The position numbers and the translations under genes are program-made. DNA of 64,000 bases, from NCBI RefSeq assembly GCF_000428945.1, contig NZ_AUAX01000006.1, forward strand, positions 62,001 through 126,000, read 5' to 3'. The notes beneath the pieces are model-generated. The model made no database searches and was not told the DNA's origin. It saw only the letters and a program-made list of their open reading frames with translations. Below are positions 18,154 through 26,799 of the stretch, one piece after another (the first letter of the stretch is position 1; each line of letters begins with the position of its first letter). The stretch is from Hamadaea tsunoensis DSM 44101 (GTDB taxonomy: Bacteria > Actinomycetota > Actinomycetes > Mycobacteriales > Micromonosporaceae).

Positions 18154-19083
18154 ATGTCGGACCAGACGCCTCAGCCCGATGACCCGAACGTCCCCACCGA
18201 GAAGATGCCGTCCCTGCCGCCCGACGGCGGTCCCGATGCGGACGCTGACACCGGTGCTGGTGGCGCTCCAGGTGCGGGTGGCGACGCGGACGCGACGAGC
18301 GCCGGCGGCGAGGGTCGGCCGGACGCGGAACCGACCCAGGCCATGCCGGCGGTCGACGACGCGGACGATCGGACCCAGGTCGTGCCGCCGGCCGGTGCCG
18401 CCGATCCGACGCAGGCGTTGCCGCCCGTCGAGACCGGTGCCGCGGGCGAGCCGACGACCGTGCTGCCGGGCGCCGCGGGCTGGAGCGACGACGCCACCCG
18501 CGTGAGCCTTCCGGAGGACGCCTGGACCGGCCGTGCCGAGGTACGCCCGGCCGGACCCGGCGAGGAGCCCGCCGGCGAGGAGTGGGCCGAGGACGAATCC
18601 GGCCGGCGCTGGTGGCTGCCGCTGGTCATCGGCATCATCGGCGTGCTCGTGGTGATCGCGATCATCCTGGCGATCGTGCTGGTCCGGCGGAACTCCGACG
18701 AGACGCCGTCGCCGGTGGTGTCGACCCCGGCCGCCGCCTCCTCCGCGCCCGCGAGCCCGTCGCCGCAGCCGAGCCCCAGCCCGAGCCCGCTGCCGAGTTC
18801 GGCCGGCCCGACGTCGGTGACCGTAGTGGTCCCCAACCTGGTCGGGCACAGCCTCGCCGACGCCACGAGCCAGCTCACCACGCTGGGTCTCACGTGGACG
18901 ATCGACTACCAGGACTCGACCCAGCAGCCGGACGGATACGTGCTGGCCACGTCGCCGACCGCCGACAGCGTGATGTCGCCGGGCCAGTCGGTGCGCCTCA
19001 TCGTCGCCCGCGCGCCGCAGCCGTCGAGCCCGGCGCCCTCCCCCGCGTCGTCGAGCGCCGCACCGTCGGTGGCCGCCAGCTAG
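18154..19083 (+). CDS. Single-pass membrane protein with one PASTA domain
   Basis: 309 residues. The cytoplasmic N-terminal ~150 residues are acidic and low-complexity, with repeated TQ(A/V)-type motifs (EPTQAMPAVDD, DRTQVVPPAG, DPTQALPPVE, EPTTVLPGA) that look like threonine phosphorylation or FHA-binding sites. One TM helix (LPLVIGIIGVLVVIAIILAI), a Pro/Ser linker and a PASTA domain (VVVPNLVGHSLADATSQL) follow. It is tandem with another PASTA protein, so a PknB/PstP-regulated pair is plausible (inference). Its TAG stop shares the CTAG palindrome with the stop of the convergent gene. Confidence 0.83.
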   Translation: MSDQTPQPDDPNVPTEKMPSLPPDGGPDADADTGAGGAPGAGGDADATSAGGEGRPDAEPTQAMPAVDDADDRTQVVPPAGAADPTQALPPVETGAAGEPTTVLPGAAGWSDDATRVSLPEDAWTGRAEVRPAGPGEEPAGEEWAEDESGRRWWLPLVIGIIGVLVVIAIILAIVLVRRNSDETPSPVVSTPAAASSAPASPSPQPSPSPSPLPSSAGPTSVTVVVPNLVGHSLADATSQLTTLGLTWTIDYQDSTQQPDGYVLATSPTADSVMSPGQSVRLIVARAPQPSSPAPSPASSSAAPSVAAS

Positions 19084-21539
19084 CGCCCGTCGACGAGCGC
19101 CCGCTCGCGGTCGGTGAGGACGATGCCGGCCCGCTCGGTCAACGCGTACAGGCGGTCCAGGGCGGCTTGCCGGTCGGTTTCGTGGTCGGCGGCGGCCACC
19201 ATGCCGACGAGGCACTGCACAACGTCACGGACGTCGTGCCCGCCCGCGTACGCGTCGGCGGCCGTGGCGTACCAGGAGAAGGCGAGCATGCGCTGGCCGC
19301 GGGCGAGGGCGGTCGCGGCCTCGACCACCGCGCAGGACGCGTCCTCGTCCCCCGCGGGGCCGGGCGTCGACGCGCGCAGCTCGACCAGGATCTTGTCGGC
19401 TTCGGCGGGTTCCCCGGCCTCGGCCCTGGCCAGCGCGACGGTCGTGAGTACGCGCCGCCGGTGGCTCGGGTCGCCCAGTTCGCCGAGCAGGTCGAGGGCC
19501 TGCGTGCCGACGACGACGGCCTCGGTGAACTGGCCGGCGAGACGCAGCACCTCGGCGAGGTTGATCCGGCCGACGACGCGCAGCCGCAGGTCGCCGCTGC
19601 GGGCGGTGAGCCGGTCGACGTCGGCGAGCCGGCGCTGGGCGGCGGCGAGGTCGCCGGTGCGGATGTCGTGCCAGGTGAGATTGGACTGCGCGATCGTCAT
19701 GTCGCGGACGCGGCCGGTGCGGCCGGCCAGGACGAGCACCTCCTGGCCCTGCTCACGCGCGGCGTCGTAGTCCCCGATGCTCATGCACAGCGCGAACAGG
19801 ACGGTCCGGGCGGTGATCTCGCCGGTGATGCTGCCCTTCTCGCGGAACAGCCGGACGGACTCGCGGGCCGACGGCAGTTCCCGGGGCCCCGCACCGTGCT
19901 CGTTGGCCAGCTGCGCCACCCCGAGCAGCGCCCAGGCCCGGATCACCGGATCGGCGTCGAGCGTACGCGGGTCGTCGAGCAGCCGCCGCAGCCATGTCCG
20001 GCCCTGCACATCCCGGCCGCGGAAACGCCACCACCGCGGCAGTTTCGAGGCGAGGCAGAGGGCCGTGTGCGGATCGTCGGTCGCCGCGTGCGCGAGTGCG
20101 GACCAGAGGTTGCCGGCGACGTCGTCCAGCCGGGCGACCGCGGCCGTCAGCTGGGGCCCGCTGAGCATCGGTGCGGTACGCGCCGCGTACCGGGCGAACA
20201 CGACCGCGTGCCGGCGCCGCGCCCGGGTCAGTTCGCCGGCCGCCTCCGCCTGCTCGATCGCGTACTCCCGGACGGAGTCGAGGACGACGAACCGGGCGGC
20301 GCCCTGGCCGCGTACGGTGACGAGGCCCAGGTCGGTCAGGCGGTCGAGGAGCACCACGACGTCCGGCGTCACCTCGGCCAGCAGGTCCTCGGCCAGCTCG
20401 ATCGACCACCGGTGCGTGAAGGTGGCCAGGTAGCGCAGCGCCTGCCGGTGGATCGGGGTCAGCAGCCGGTAGCTGGCCGTCACCGCCGTACGCACAGCCT
20501 CCGCGGCGTCCACCACCGATCCGACGTCGCCGAACCGGGCCAGCATCTCGCTCGGGTCGAGCACCCTGCCCCGGGCCGCGGCCAGCTCGATCGCCAGCGG
20601 GAGGCCGGCGAGCCGGCGTACCAGGTCGACGACGGCACCCACCTCGGCGTCGGTGGGCAGCCGTCCGCTGTGGCGGATCCAGCGGTCGAGGAAGAGGGCG
20701 CTGGCCGCGTACCGCTGCAGGTCGCCGACGGTCGTGGCCGATTCGGGCGGCAGGGCGAGCGGCGCGACCGGCCACACCTGCTCCCCCGGCAGCCCGATGG
20801 GTGCCCGCCCGGCGGCGAGGACGCGCAGCTCCGGGGCGAGTACGCGCAACCGCGCCAGCACGGCGGCGGTCGCGGCCCGGGAGCGGTCCACGGAGTCCAC
20901 GAGGAGCATCGCCGGCGCCCGGAACGCCTCGGCCAGCTGGTCCGGGGTGGCCACGCCGGCGACCGCGCACACGCTGTCGAGCAGGGCGGACTCGGTGTCG
21001 TCGGGGGCCACCTTCACGCCGACCGCGCCGCCGGGCAGCACCAGCCGGATCCGGTCGGCGGCCGCCAGGGCCAGCACGGACTTTCCGGCACCGGCCAGGC
21101 CGACGAGACACGTGACGCCCGGCGTCCGCCGCAGGTGCTCGATCAGCGCTTCGAGGTCGGCGTCGCGGCCGAGGAGCGTACCCGCGCCGGGGAGTGTCCG
21201 CGGCTCGGCGATGAGGACCGGCGGCTGCGTACGCCCGCGCGCGACGGCCACGAAGACCGTGAACTCGCGTCCGCGCAGGCCGAGGGCCTGACCGAGCAGC
21301 TCCACCGTGGACCGCTGCGGGCGTACCGACCGGCCGGCCTCCAGGTCGCGCACGGTACGCACGCCGACCTCCGCCAGCGCGGCCAGTTCGGCCTGGGTGA
21401 GGCCGGCCGCGAGACGGTGGCCGCGCAGCAGCGCACCGAAACCGTCCGCAGCGGACGGTTCCCGCGATTCCGAATCGGGCCCCACGGCCACGAAGAGTAA
21501 CCAGCAGTTGATCCCGTAGATAGGTCGCTGTCGGCCCAT
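19080..21539 (-). CDS. XRE-type regulator with NTPase and TPR-like domains
   Basis: About 819 residues of the AfsR/NB-ARC-like signal-transduction ATPase class. An XRE helix-turn-helix lies at about residues 33-95 (LLRGHRLAAGLTQAELAALA, TVRDLEAG). An NTPase domain follows, with Walker A GLAGAGKSVL, Walker B-like AMLLVDSVD, and a winged-helix region (LTDLGLVTVRGQGAARFVVL). A long helical repeat part ends the protein. The start is uncertain: the ATG at 21539 lacks a Shine-Dalgarno, and GTGs at 21491 and 21485 are alternatives. The gene follows an MMPL transporter by 54 bp on the same strand and may regulate it. Confidence 0.85.
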   Translation of the reverse strand: MGRQRPIYGINCWLLFVAVGPDSESREPSAADGFGALLRGHRLAAGLTQAELAALAEVGVRTVRDLEAGRSVRPQRSTVELLGQALGLRGREFTVFVAVARGRTQPPVLIAEPRTLPGAGTLLGRDADLEALIEHLRRTPGVTCLVGLAGAGKSVLALAAADRIRLVLPGGAVGVKVAPDDTESALLDSVCAVAGVATPDQLAEAFRAPAMLLVDSVDRSRAATAAVLARLRVLAPELRVLAAGRAPIGLPGEQVWPVAPLALPPESATTVGDLQRYAASALFLDRWIRHSGRLPTDAEVGAVVDLVRRLAGLPLAIELAAARGRVLDPSEMLARFGDVGSVVDAAEAVRTAVTASYRLLTPIHRQALRYLATFTHRWSIELAEDLLAEVTPDVVVLLDRLTDLGLVTVRGQGAARFVVLDSVREYAIEQAEAAGELTRARRRHAVVFARYAARTAPMLSGPQLTAAVARLDDVAGNLWSALAHAATDDPHTALCLASKLPRWWRFRGRDVQGRTWLRRLLDDPRTLDADPVIRAWALLGVAQLANEHGAGPRELPSARESVRLFREKGSITGEITARTVLFALCMSIGDYDAAREQGQEVLVLAGRTGRVRDMTIAQSNLTWHDIRTGDLAAAQRRLADVDRLTARSGDLRLRVVGRINLAEVLRLAGQFTEAVVVGTQALDLLGELGDPSHRRRVLTTVALARAEAGEPAEADKILVELRASTPGPAGDEDASCAVVEAATALARGQRMLAFSWYATAADAYAGGHDVRDVVQCLVGMVAAADHETDRQAALDRLYALTERAGIVLTDRERALVDGR

Positions 21540-21593
21540 TGACCTGTGGTCGAACGGTATTCCGACACAAACGTCCCCGGCTGTCCGACCCTG

Positions 21594-23654
21594 TTACGGC
21601 TCCGTGATCTTTGTAACATCGATGGACGCGCTCCCATCGCCTGCCGGGGACGGTCGGGGCACCCGTCCGGCGGGCCGGCCCGGACGCCCGCCCGGCCACC
21701 AGTTCCAGCGGCCGAGCAACTCCATCGAGGCCGGCAGGAGGAGTCCGCGTACGACGGTCACGTCGAGGAAGATGGCGACCGCCATGCCGACGCCGATCTC
21801 GCGTACCGAGACCAGCCGGCCGGCCACGAAACCGAGGAACACGACGATGAGCCCCGTCGCCGCCCACGTCACCACCGGCCCGATACGCGCGACGCCACGG
21901 CGTACCGCCTCGGTGGTGGCAGCGCCGGCCCGGTGCTCCTCGGTGATCCGGGCGAGGAGGAAGACCTCGTAGTCGGTGGACAGCCCGAAGATGAACACGA
22001 ACAGCAGCACGGGCGTGGTCAGGTCGAGACGCCCGCCGAACACCGCCGCCAGTACGCCGAGCGAGGCGGCCAGCGTCAGCAGGTTGAGCAGCACCGCCTT
22101 GACCGGGATCACGACGGATCGGGTCAGGGCGAACAGCAGCGCCCCGGCGGCGGCGAGCAGGATCAGGAAGGCGTACGGGAGGCGCTCGCGTACGGAGTCC
22201 TGGTAGTCGACGAGTTCCGCGGCCGGGCCGCCGACCAGGGCCGGATGCGGCGCGGGTACGCCTCGAACGGTCCGGACCAGGGCGGTCGCGCCCTCGGCTG
22301 TCGCCGGCCGCAGATCCACGACGGTAGCGCCGGCCGGGGTGCCGAACCTCAGCTGGAGCTGGGCGACACCGGGCAGCCGGTTCAGGTGGTCGAGATAGTC
22401 CCGCATCCGCTCGCCGGCGGCGTCGCCGTCGAGCACCACCGTCACCGGGTCGGGATGCTCCCGCTGGAACAGCCGGAAGTACGCCTCGTACGCCTGCCGG
22501 CTCTCCGCGGACGCCGGCAGCGCGCGTACATCCGAATTGCCGAGGGCGACCGAGGCGAAGGGCGCGGCGAGCAGCAGGAGCCCGGCCACCGCGGCGAGCG
22601 CGACGGTTCCGGCGTTGCGCTGGGCGACGCCGGTCAGCCGGCCGAGGACGCCGCCCGTGACGGCGGGGGCCTTCGGCGTGATCCGGCGGCCGAGGACGGC
22701 GATCAGGGCGGGGCTCAGGGTGAGCGCCACTGCGGTCGAGACCACGACCACGACGAGCCCGCCGAGCGCCATCGCGGCCAGCAGCGGCTGGGAGAAGGTG
22801 GCGAGCCCGGCCATGGCCGCGGCGACGATGCCGCCGGAGATGAGCACCGCTCTCCCGGCCGTGCGGACGGCGGTCGCCAGAGCCTCGACGCGATCTCGTC
22901 CGAGGGAGAGCTCCTCGCGGTATCGCCAGAGCAGGACGAGCGCGTAGTCGACGGCGAGGCCGAGGCCGAGCAGCGTGACGATGTTGACCGTGAAGTCGCT
23001 GACCGCCGTCACCCGGGCGAGCCCGGTCAGCACGAGCAGCGTGGTGGTGACCGCCGCCGCGGCCGCCGCCAGGGGCACCACGGCACCCCAGCGCAGCAGC
23101 GCGATCAGGAGGATCGCGAGGGCGACCAGAGCGATGCCCTCCCCCAGCGCCGCATCGGCCACGGCCTGGTCGGTGAACGCCTTCTCCGCCAGTGGCTGGC
23201 CGCCCACCAGCACGTTCGTCGCCTTGATCTTGTGCAGCTCGGCGGCCACCGCGGCCACGTCGGCGTCGGAGGATCCGGTCCGCAGCTCGACGCGTACGAG
23301 GATGCTGGCGTTGTCGTCGCCGATGCCGCTGTTGGCCGCGCCGGTGTAGGGGTCGCCGACCTCCTTGACCGCCGGCCACTGCCGCAGATCCGCGGCCACG
23401 TCCGAGACCGTCTGCACGATCGCCGGGTCGTACACCTGGATGCCCCGCACGACGGCGAAGACCGTCGGCCCCTCCGGGATCAGCTCCTGCAGCCGCTGGC
23501 CGGCCCGCATGGACTCGGCCGAACCCGCGAGCTGGTGGACGGTCTGCGCCTGGCTGTAGACGCCACCGCCGAGAACACCGCCCGCGAGTGTGAGCAGCGT
23601 CCACACGACGATGACCGGCCAGCGATGCCGGCGTACAGGCGAGGGGGGCACCAC
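21594..23654 (-). CDS. MMPL-family (RND superfamily) transporter
   Basis: About 686 residues. One TM helix at the N-terminus (WPVIVVWTLLTLAGGVLGGG) precedes a first periplasmic domain. A helical bundle follows (GIALVALAILLIALLRW, VNIVTLLGLGLAVDYALVLL with the family's conserved Asp-Tyr). The same layout repeats in the second half (LLFVFIFGLSTDYEVFLLAR). MMPL proteins export lipids or drugs using the proton gradient. This is the short actinobacterial type, without the mycobacterial loop extensions. The start is GTG at 23654 or 23651. The next gene is an XRE/NTPase regulator. Confidence 0.93.
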   Translation of the reverse strand: MVPPSPVRRHRWPVIVVWTLLTLAGGVLGGGVYSQAQTVHQLAGSAESMRAGQRLQELIPEGPTVFAVVRGIQVYDPAIVQTVSDVAADLRQWPAVKEVGDPYTGAANSGIGDDNASILVRVELRTGSSDADVAAVAAELHKIKATNVLVGGQPLAEKAFTDQAVADAALGEGIALVALAILLIALLRWGAVVPLAAAAAAVTTTLLVLTGLARVTAVSDFTVNIVTLLGLGLAVDYALVLLWRYREELSLGRDRVEALATAVRTAGRAVLISGGIVAAAMAGLATFSQPLLAAMALGGLVVVVVSTAVALTLSPALIAVLGRRITPKAPAVTGGVLGRLTGVAQRNAGTVALAAVAGLLLLAAPFASVALGNSDVRALPASAESRQAYEAYFRLFQREHPDPVTVVLDGDAAGERMRDYLDHLNRLPGVAQLQLRFGTPAGATVVDLRPATAEGATALVRTVRGVPAPHPALVGGPAAELVDYQDSVRERLPYAFLILLAAAGALLFALTRSVVIPVKAVLLNLLTLAASLGVLAAVFGGRLDLTTPVLLFVFIFGLSTDYEVFLLARITEEHRAGAATTEAVRRGVARIGPVVTWAATGLIVVFLGFVAGRLVSVREIGVGMAVAIFLDVTVVRGLLLPASMELLGRWNWWPGGRPGRPAGRVPRPSPAGDGSASIDVTKITEP

Positions 23655-23694
23655 GGCATGGTAATGCCCCCGGCTGATCCTCGATATGAGCTGG

Positions 23695-24843
23695 TCAGGC
23701 CGCGATGCCCAGGTTCCGGGCGATCACCATCTTCTGGATCTCGGTCGTCCCCTCGCCGATCTCCAGGATCTTCGCGTCGCGGTAGAACCGGCCCACGGGG
23801 AACTCGTTCATGAACCCGTACCCGCCGTGGACCTGCGTCGCCTTCCGCGCGTTGTCCATCGCCGCCTCGCCCGCCTGCAGCTTCGCCACGGCGGCGGGCA
23901 CGCGTACGTTCTCGCCCGCGACCAGGCGCGCGGCCGCGTCCCGCCAGGCCAGCCGCGCGGTCCGGGCGGCCACCTCCATCTCCGCGATCATGAACTGGAT
24001 CGCCTGGTACGCGGCGATCGGCGAGCCGAACGCTTCGCGCTGCCGGGCGTACGCGGCCGACTCGTCGACGCAGCCCTGGGCCAGCCCGGTCGCGAGGGCG
24101 GCGATGGCGATCCGGCCCTCGTCGAGGATCTCCAGGAACTGGCGGAAGCCGTTGCCCCGCTCGCCGAGCAGGTTGGCCGCCGGGACCCGGACGTCGGTGA
24201 ACGACAGCTCGTGCGTGTCCGAAGCGCACCAGCCGACCTTGTCGTAGCCGGGCGCGACCACCAGGCCCGGCGTACCCGACGGGACGATGATCGTGGAGAT
24301 CTCGTCCGGTCCCGTCATCGCCGTGATCGTGATGAGAGCGGTGATCTCAGTACCGGAGTTGGTGATGAAGGCTTTGCTCCCGTTGATGATCCACTCGGAA
24401 CCGTCGTCGCTCAGTCGGGCCGTCGTACGCGTACCGCCGGCGTCCGATCCCGCACCGGGCTCGGTCAGGCCGAACGCGCCCAGGCGACGGCCGGCGGCCA
24501 GGTCGGGCAGCCAGCGGGCCTTCTGTTCGGGCGTACCGAACTTGTGGATCGGCATCGCGCCGAGCGAGATCGCCGCCTCCAGCGTGATCGCCACCGACGA
24601 GTCGACCCGGGCCAGCTCCTCGATCGCGATGCAGTGCGCGAGATAGTCACCGCCCATGCCGCCGTACTCCTCGGGCAGGGCCAGGCCGAACAGCCCCATC
24701 GAGCCCATCTGCGCGACGATCTCGTAGGGGAACTCGTGGCGGGCGTAGAAGTCCCCGATCACCGGCGCGATCTTGTCGCGGGCGAACGCGGCGACGGTCT
24801 CGCGCAGGTCGGCGAGCTCGTCGGTGAGGCCGAAGTGGTCCAT
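23695..24843 (-). CDS. Acyl-CoA dehydrogenase (isovaleryl/branched-chain type likely)
   Basis: 382-residue flavoenzyme that introduces an alpha,beta double bond in acyl-CoA. It shows LPEEYGGMGGDYLAH, FGLTEPGAGSDAGG (flavin binding), VHGGYGFMNEFPVGRFYRDA and EGTTEIQKMVIARN. Next to a carboxyltransferase, HMG-CoA lyase and biotin carboxylase, it probably oxidises isovaleryl-CoA or another branched acyl-CoA (FadE19/LiuA-like; inference). The catalytic base assignment needs an alignment. The ATG at 24843 has AGGAG five to six bases upstream and lies eight bases after the accD stop, so the two genes form an operon. Confidence 0.93.
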   Translation of the reverse strand: MDHFGLTDELADLRETVAAFARDKIAPVIGDFYARHEFPYEIVAQMGSMGLFGLALPEEYGGMGGDYLAHCIAIEELARVDSSVAITLEAAISLGAMPIHKFGTPEQKARWLPDLAAGRRLGAFGLTEPGAGSDAGGTRTTARLSDDGSEWIINGSKAFITNSGTEITALITITAMTGPDEISTIIVPSGTPGLVVAPGYDKVGWCASDTHELSFTDVRVPAANLLGERGNGFRQFLEILDEGRIAIAALATGLAQGCVDESAAYARQREAFGSPIAAYQAIQFMIAEMEVAARTARLAWRDAAARLVAGENVRVPAAVAKLQAGEAAMDNARKATQVHGGYGFMNEFPVGRFYRDAKILEIGEGTTEIQKMVIARNLGIAA

Positions 24844-24851
24844 CAGTTCTC

Positions 24852-26363
24852 CTAGACGGGCGTGACGCCGTGGCGGCGACGCGAGAAGGAACGATCCTTG
24901 GTACGCGCGGCGGCCAGCCGGCGTACCAGCTCCCCGCGCAGGTCCTCGGGCTCGACGACGGTGTCCACGACCAGCTCGCTGGCCAGCCGCAGCAGATCGA
25001 TGTCCGTCTCGTACTCGGCCCGCTTGGCGGCCACGAACTCCGCCCGTTCGGTCTCGTCGGCGATCGCGGCGATCTTGTTCGCGTACACGGCGTTGACCGC
25101 GGCCTCGGCGCCCATCACCGCGATCTTGGCGGTGGGCAGCGCGATCGTGGCGTCCGGGTCGAACCCGGGACCGGCCATCGCATAGAGCCCGGCCCCGTAC
25201 GCCTTCCGGACGACCACGCAGAACTTGGGCACGGTCGCCTCGCTGATCGCGCTGATCATCTTCGCGCCGTGCCGGATGATGCCCTGCCGCTCGACGGCCG
25301 TTCCGACCATGAAGCCGGGCACGTCGGCCAGAAAGACCAGCGGAACGTTGAACGCGTCGCAGAGCTGGACGAAGCGGGTGGCCTTGTCGGCGGAGTCGAC
25401 GAACAGCACGCCGCCCTTGTGCATCGAGTTGTTCCCGACCACACCGACGACCTGGCCGTCGAGCCGGGCGAACCCGATGGTCAGCTCCTTCGCCCAGCGC
25501 TCGTGGATCTCGAAGAACGTGCCCTCGTCGAACAGGCGCTTCACCAGCTGCCGCATGTCGAAGGCGCGCCGCTCGCTGTCCGGGATCAGCTGAGCCAGAC
25601 CGCCCCGGGCGGCCTTCGGCTCGACAGCGGGCGGCGCGCCGGTCCAGTTCGATGGCAGGTACGACAGGTGCCTGCGGACGACCTCGAGCGCGGCGTCCTC
25701 GTCGGCGCACAGGAAATGCCCGACCCCGGACACCTCGCAGTGCACCCGGGCACCGCCCATCTCCTCCAGCGTCGTCTTCTCGCCGGTCACCATCTGGACC
25801 ATGCGGTCCGAGCCGAGATACATCGAGGCGTTGCCGTCGACCATCGCCACGACGTCGCAGAAGGCCGGGATGTACGCGCCACCGGCCGCGGACGGCCCGA
25901 ACAGCGCACAGACCTGCGGAATCGAGCCGGAAGCGCGTACCTGGGTGTGGAAGATCTTGCCGGCGCCGCGGCGGCCGGGGAACAGGTCGACCTGGTCGGT
26001 GATCCGGGCGCCGGCCGAGTCCACGAGATACACCATCGGGACGCCGGTGTCGTAGGCCCGCTCGATGATCCGAATGATCTTCTCGACCGTACGCGCGCCC
26101 CAGCTGCCGGCCTTGACGGTCGAGTCGTTGGCCATCAGGCAGACGGGCCGGCCGTCGATCTCGGCGGTCCCGGTGACGACCCCGTCGGCGGGAAGCCCGT
26201 CGGCCTGCGCGTTCGCGTACGCACCGTCCTCGACGAACGTACCGTTGTCGACCAGACGGGCGATCCGCTCACGGGCGAAGAGCTTGCCCTTGGCGGCGTT
26301 GGCCTCGTGGTAGCGGGCAGCCCCACCGGCCTCGACGCGCGCCTTGACCTCGTCCCAGCCCAC
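24852..26363 (-). CDS. Acyl-CoA carboxylase carboxyltransferase (beta) subunit, AccD1-like
   Basis: 503-residue carboxyltransferase that moves the carboxyl group from biotin to an acyl-CoA. It shows YLVDSAGARITDQVDLFPGR, the oxyanion GPSAAGGAYIPA, VTGEKTTLEEMGGA, and in the second half VGVVGNNSMHKGGVLFVDSA and FLADVPGFMVGTAVE. Context with an acyl-CoA dehydrogenase and mvaB suggests 3-methylcrotonyl-CoA (leucine breakdown). The GTG start at 26363 has a G-rich element just upstream, and two TetR-type palindromes begin 11 bp before the start codon, so the promoter is directly repressed (inference). Confidence 0.93.
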   Translation of the reverse strand: MGWDEVKARVEAGGAARYHEANAAKGKLFARERIARLVDNGTFVEDGAYANAQADGLPADGVVTGTAEIDGRPVCLMANDSTVKAGSWGARTVEKIIRIIERAYDTGVPMVYLVDSAGARITDQVDLFPGRRGAGKIFHTQVRASGSIPQVCALFGPSAAGGAYIPAFCDVVAMVDGNASMYLGSDRMVQMVTGEKTTLEEMGGARVHCEVSGVGHFLCADEDAALEVVRRHLSYLPSNWTGAPPAVEPKAARGGLAQLIPDSERRAFDMRQLVKRLFDEGTFFEIHERWAKELTIGFARLDGQVVGVVGNNSMHKGGVLFVDSADKATRFVQLCDAFNVPLVFLADVPGFMVGTAVERQGIIRHGAKMISAISEATVPKFCVVVRKAYGAGLYAMAGPGFDPDATIALPTAKIAVMGAEAAVNAVYANKIAAIADETERAEFVAAKRAEYETDIDLLRLASELVVDTVVEPEDLRGELVRRLAAARTKDRSFSRRRHGVTPV

Positions 26364-26373
26364 CCAGTCCCCC

Positions 26374-26401
26374 TAACGACCGTTAACCTAAACGCTCGTT
26401 A
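26374..26401. promoter_or_regulatory. Tandem TetR-type operators before accD1
   Basis: Two copies of the AACGnnCGTT palindrome: TAACGACCGTTA (26374-26385) and AAACGCTCGTTA (26390-26401), centred 16 bp apart. They begin 10 bases upstream of the accD1 GTG. The same motif recurs before mvaB, the biotin carboxylase gene and tetR. Confidence 0.8.
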
Positions 26402-26650
26402 GGCTACCTCATTTGGGGTTGGGGGAAACACCCGTGGGGGTGAAGTCCCCCGAACGCGACCCATGCAAGCGCAATCCGGCGCGACTACCTCCCCCACCAC
26501 GGACCCTGGCCACGCGAGGAGGAAGCCGGAACCCGCGACGCCCGGCGGCGCACAAGATCCGCGACGAAGTCGAGGATCTCTGAAGCCGACGGGCGTTGCA
26601 CTAGGGGTTCCGAGCGCCCGACGAGCCCATCAGCAACCTTTCCAGCGCCC

Positions 26651-26713
26651 ACCCGGGGAATCTCCACCCGGGGAATCTCCACCGGGGGAATCTCCACCGG
26701 GGGAATCTCCACC
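26651..26713. repeat. 15-bp tandem repeat, 4.2 copies
   Basis: Units of ACC(C/G)GGGGAATCTCC: the first two read ACCCGGGGAATCTCC, the last two ACCGGGGGAATCTCC, then ACC. It lies in the ~440-bp stretch between accD1 and the chaplin-like gene. On the minus strand a short open frame (26485-26727) would turn it into a VEIPP/VEIPR pentapeptide repeat, but I cannot support that frame as a gene. Confidence 0.9.
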
Positions 26714-26716
26714 AGC

Positions 26717-26747
26717 GAGGCCGGCACCCCGAAAGAGTGCCGGCCTC
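26717..26747 (-). terminator. Hairpin downstream of the chaplin-like gene
   Basis: Perfect 11-bp stem GAGGCCGGCAC/GTGCCGGCCTC with a 9-nt loop, 53 bp past the chaplin-like stop and directly next to the tandem repeat. The U-tract is poor in both directions (ATTTAT on the plus side). Confidence 0.65.
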
Positions 26748-26799
26748 ATTTATGTAGACGCCGTCCCTCACGTGTGGGCGCGGCGGGAAGGAAGATCCG

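Noticed and set aside
18582-21500. Very long open frame on the plus strand opposite the XRE/NTPase gene
   Set aside because: Arg/Gly/Pro-rich product without domain features; an effect of high GC on the antisense strand.
26651-26713. CRISPR-like array
   Set aside because: Units are contiguous 15-bp repeats without spacers and no cas gene is present.
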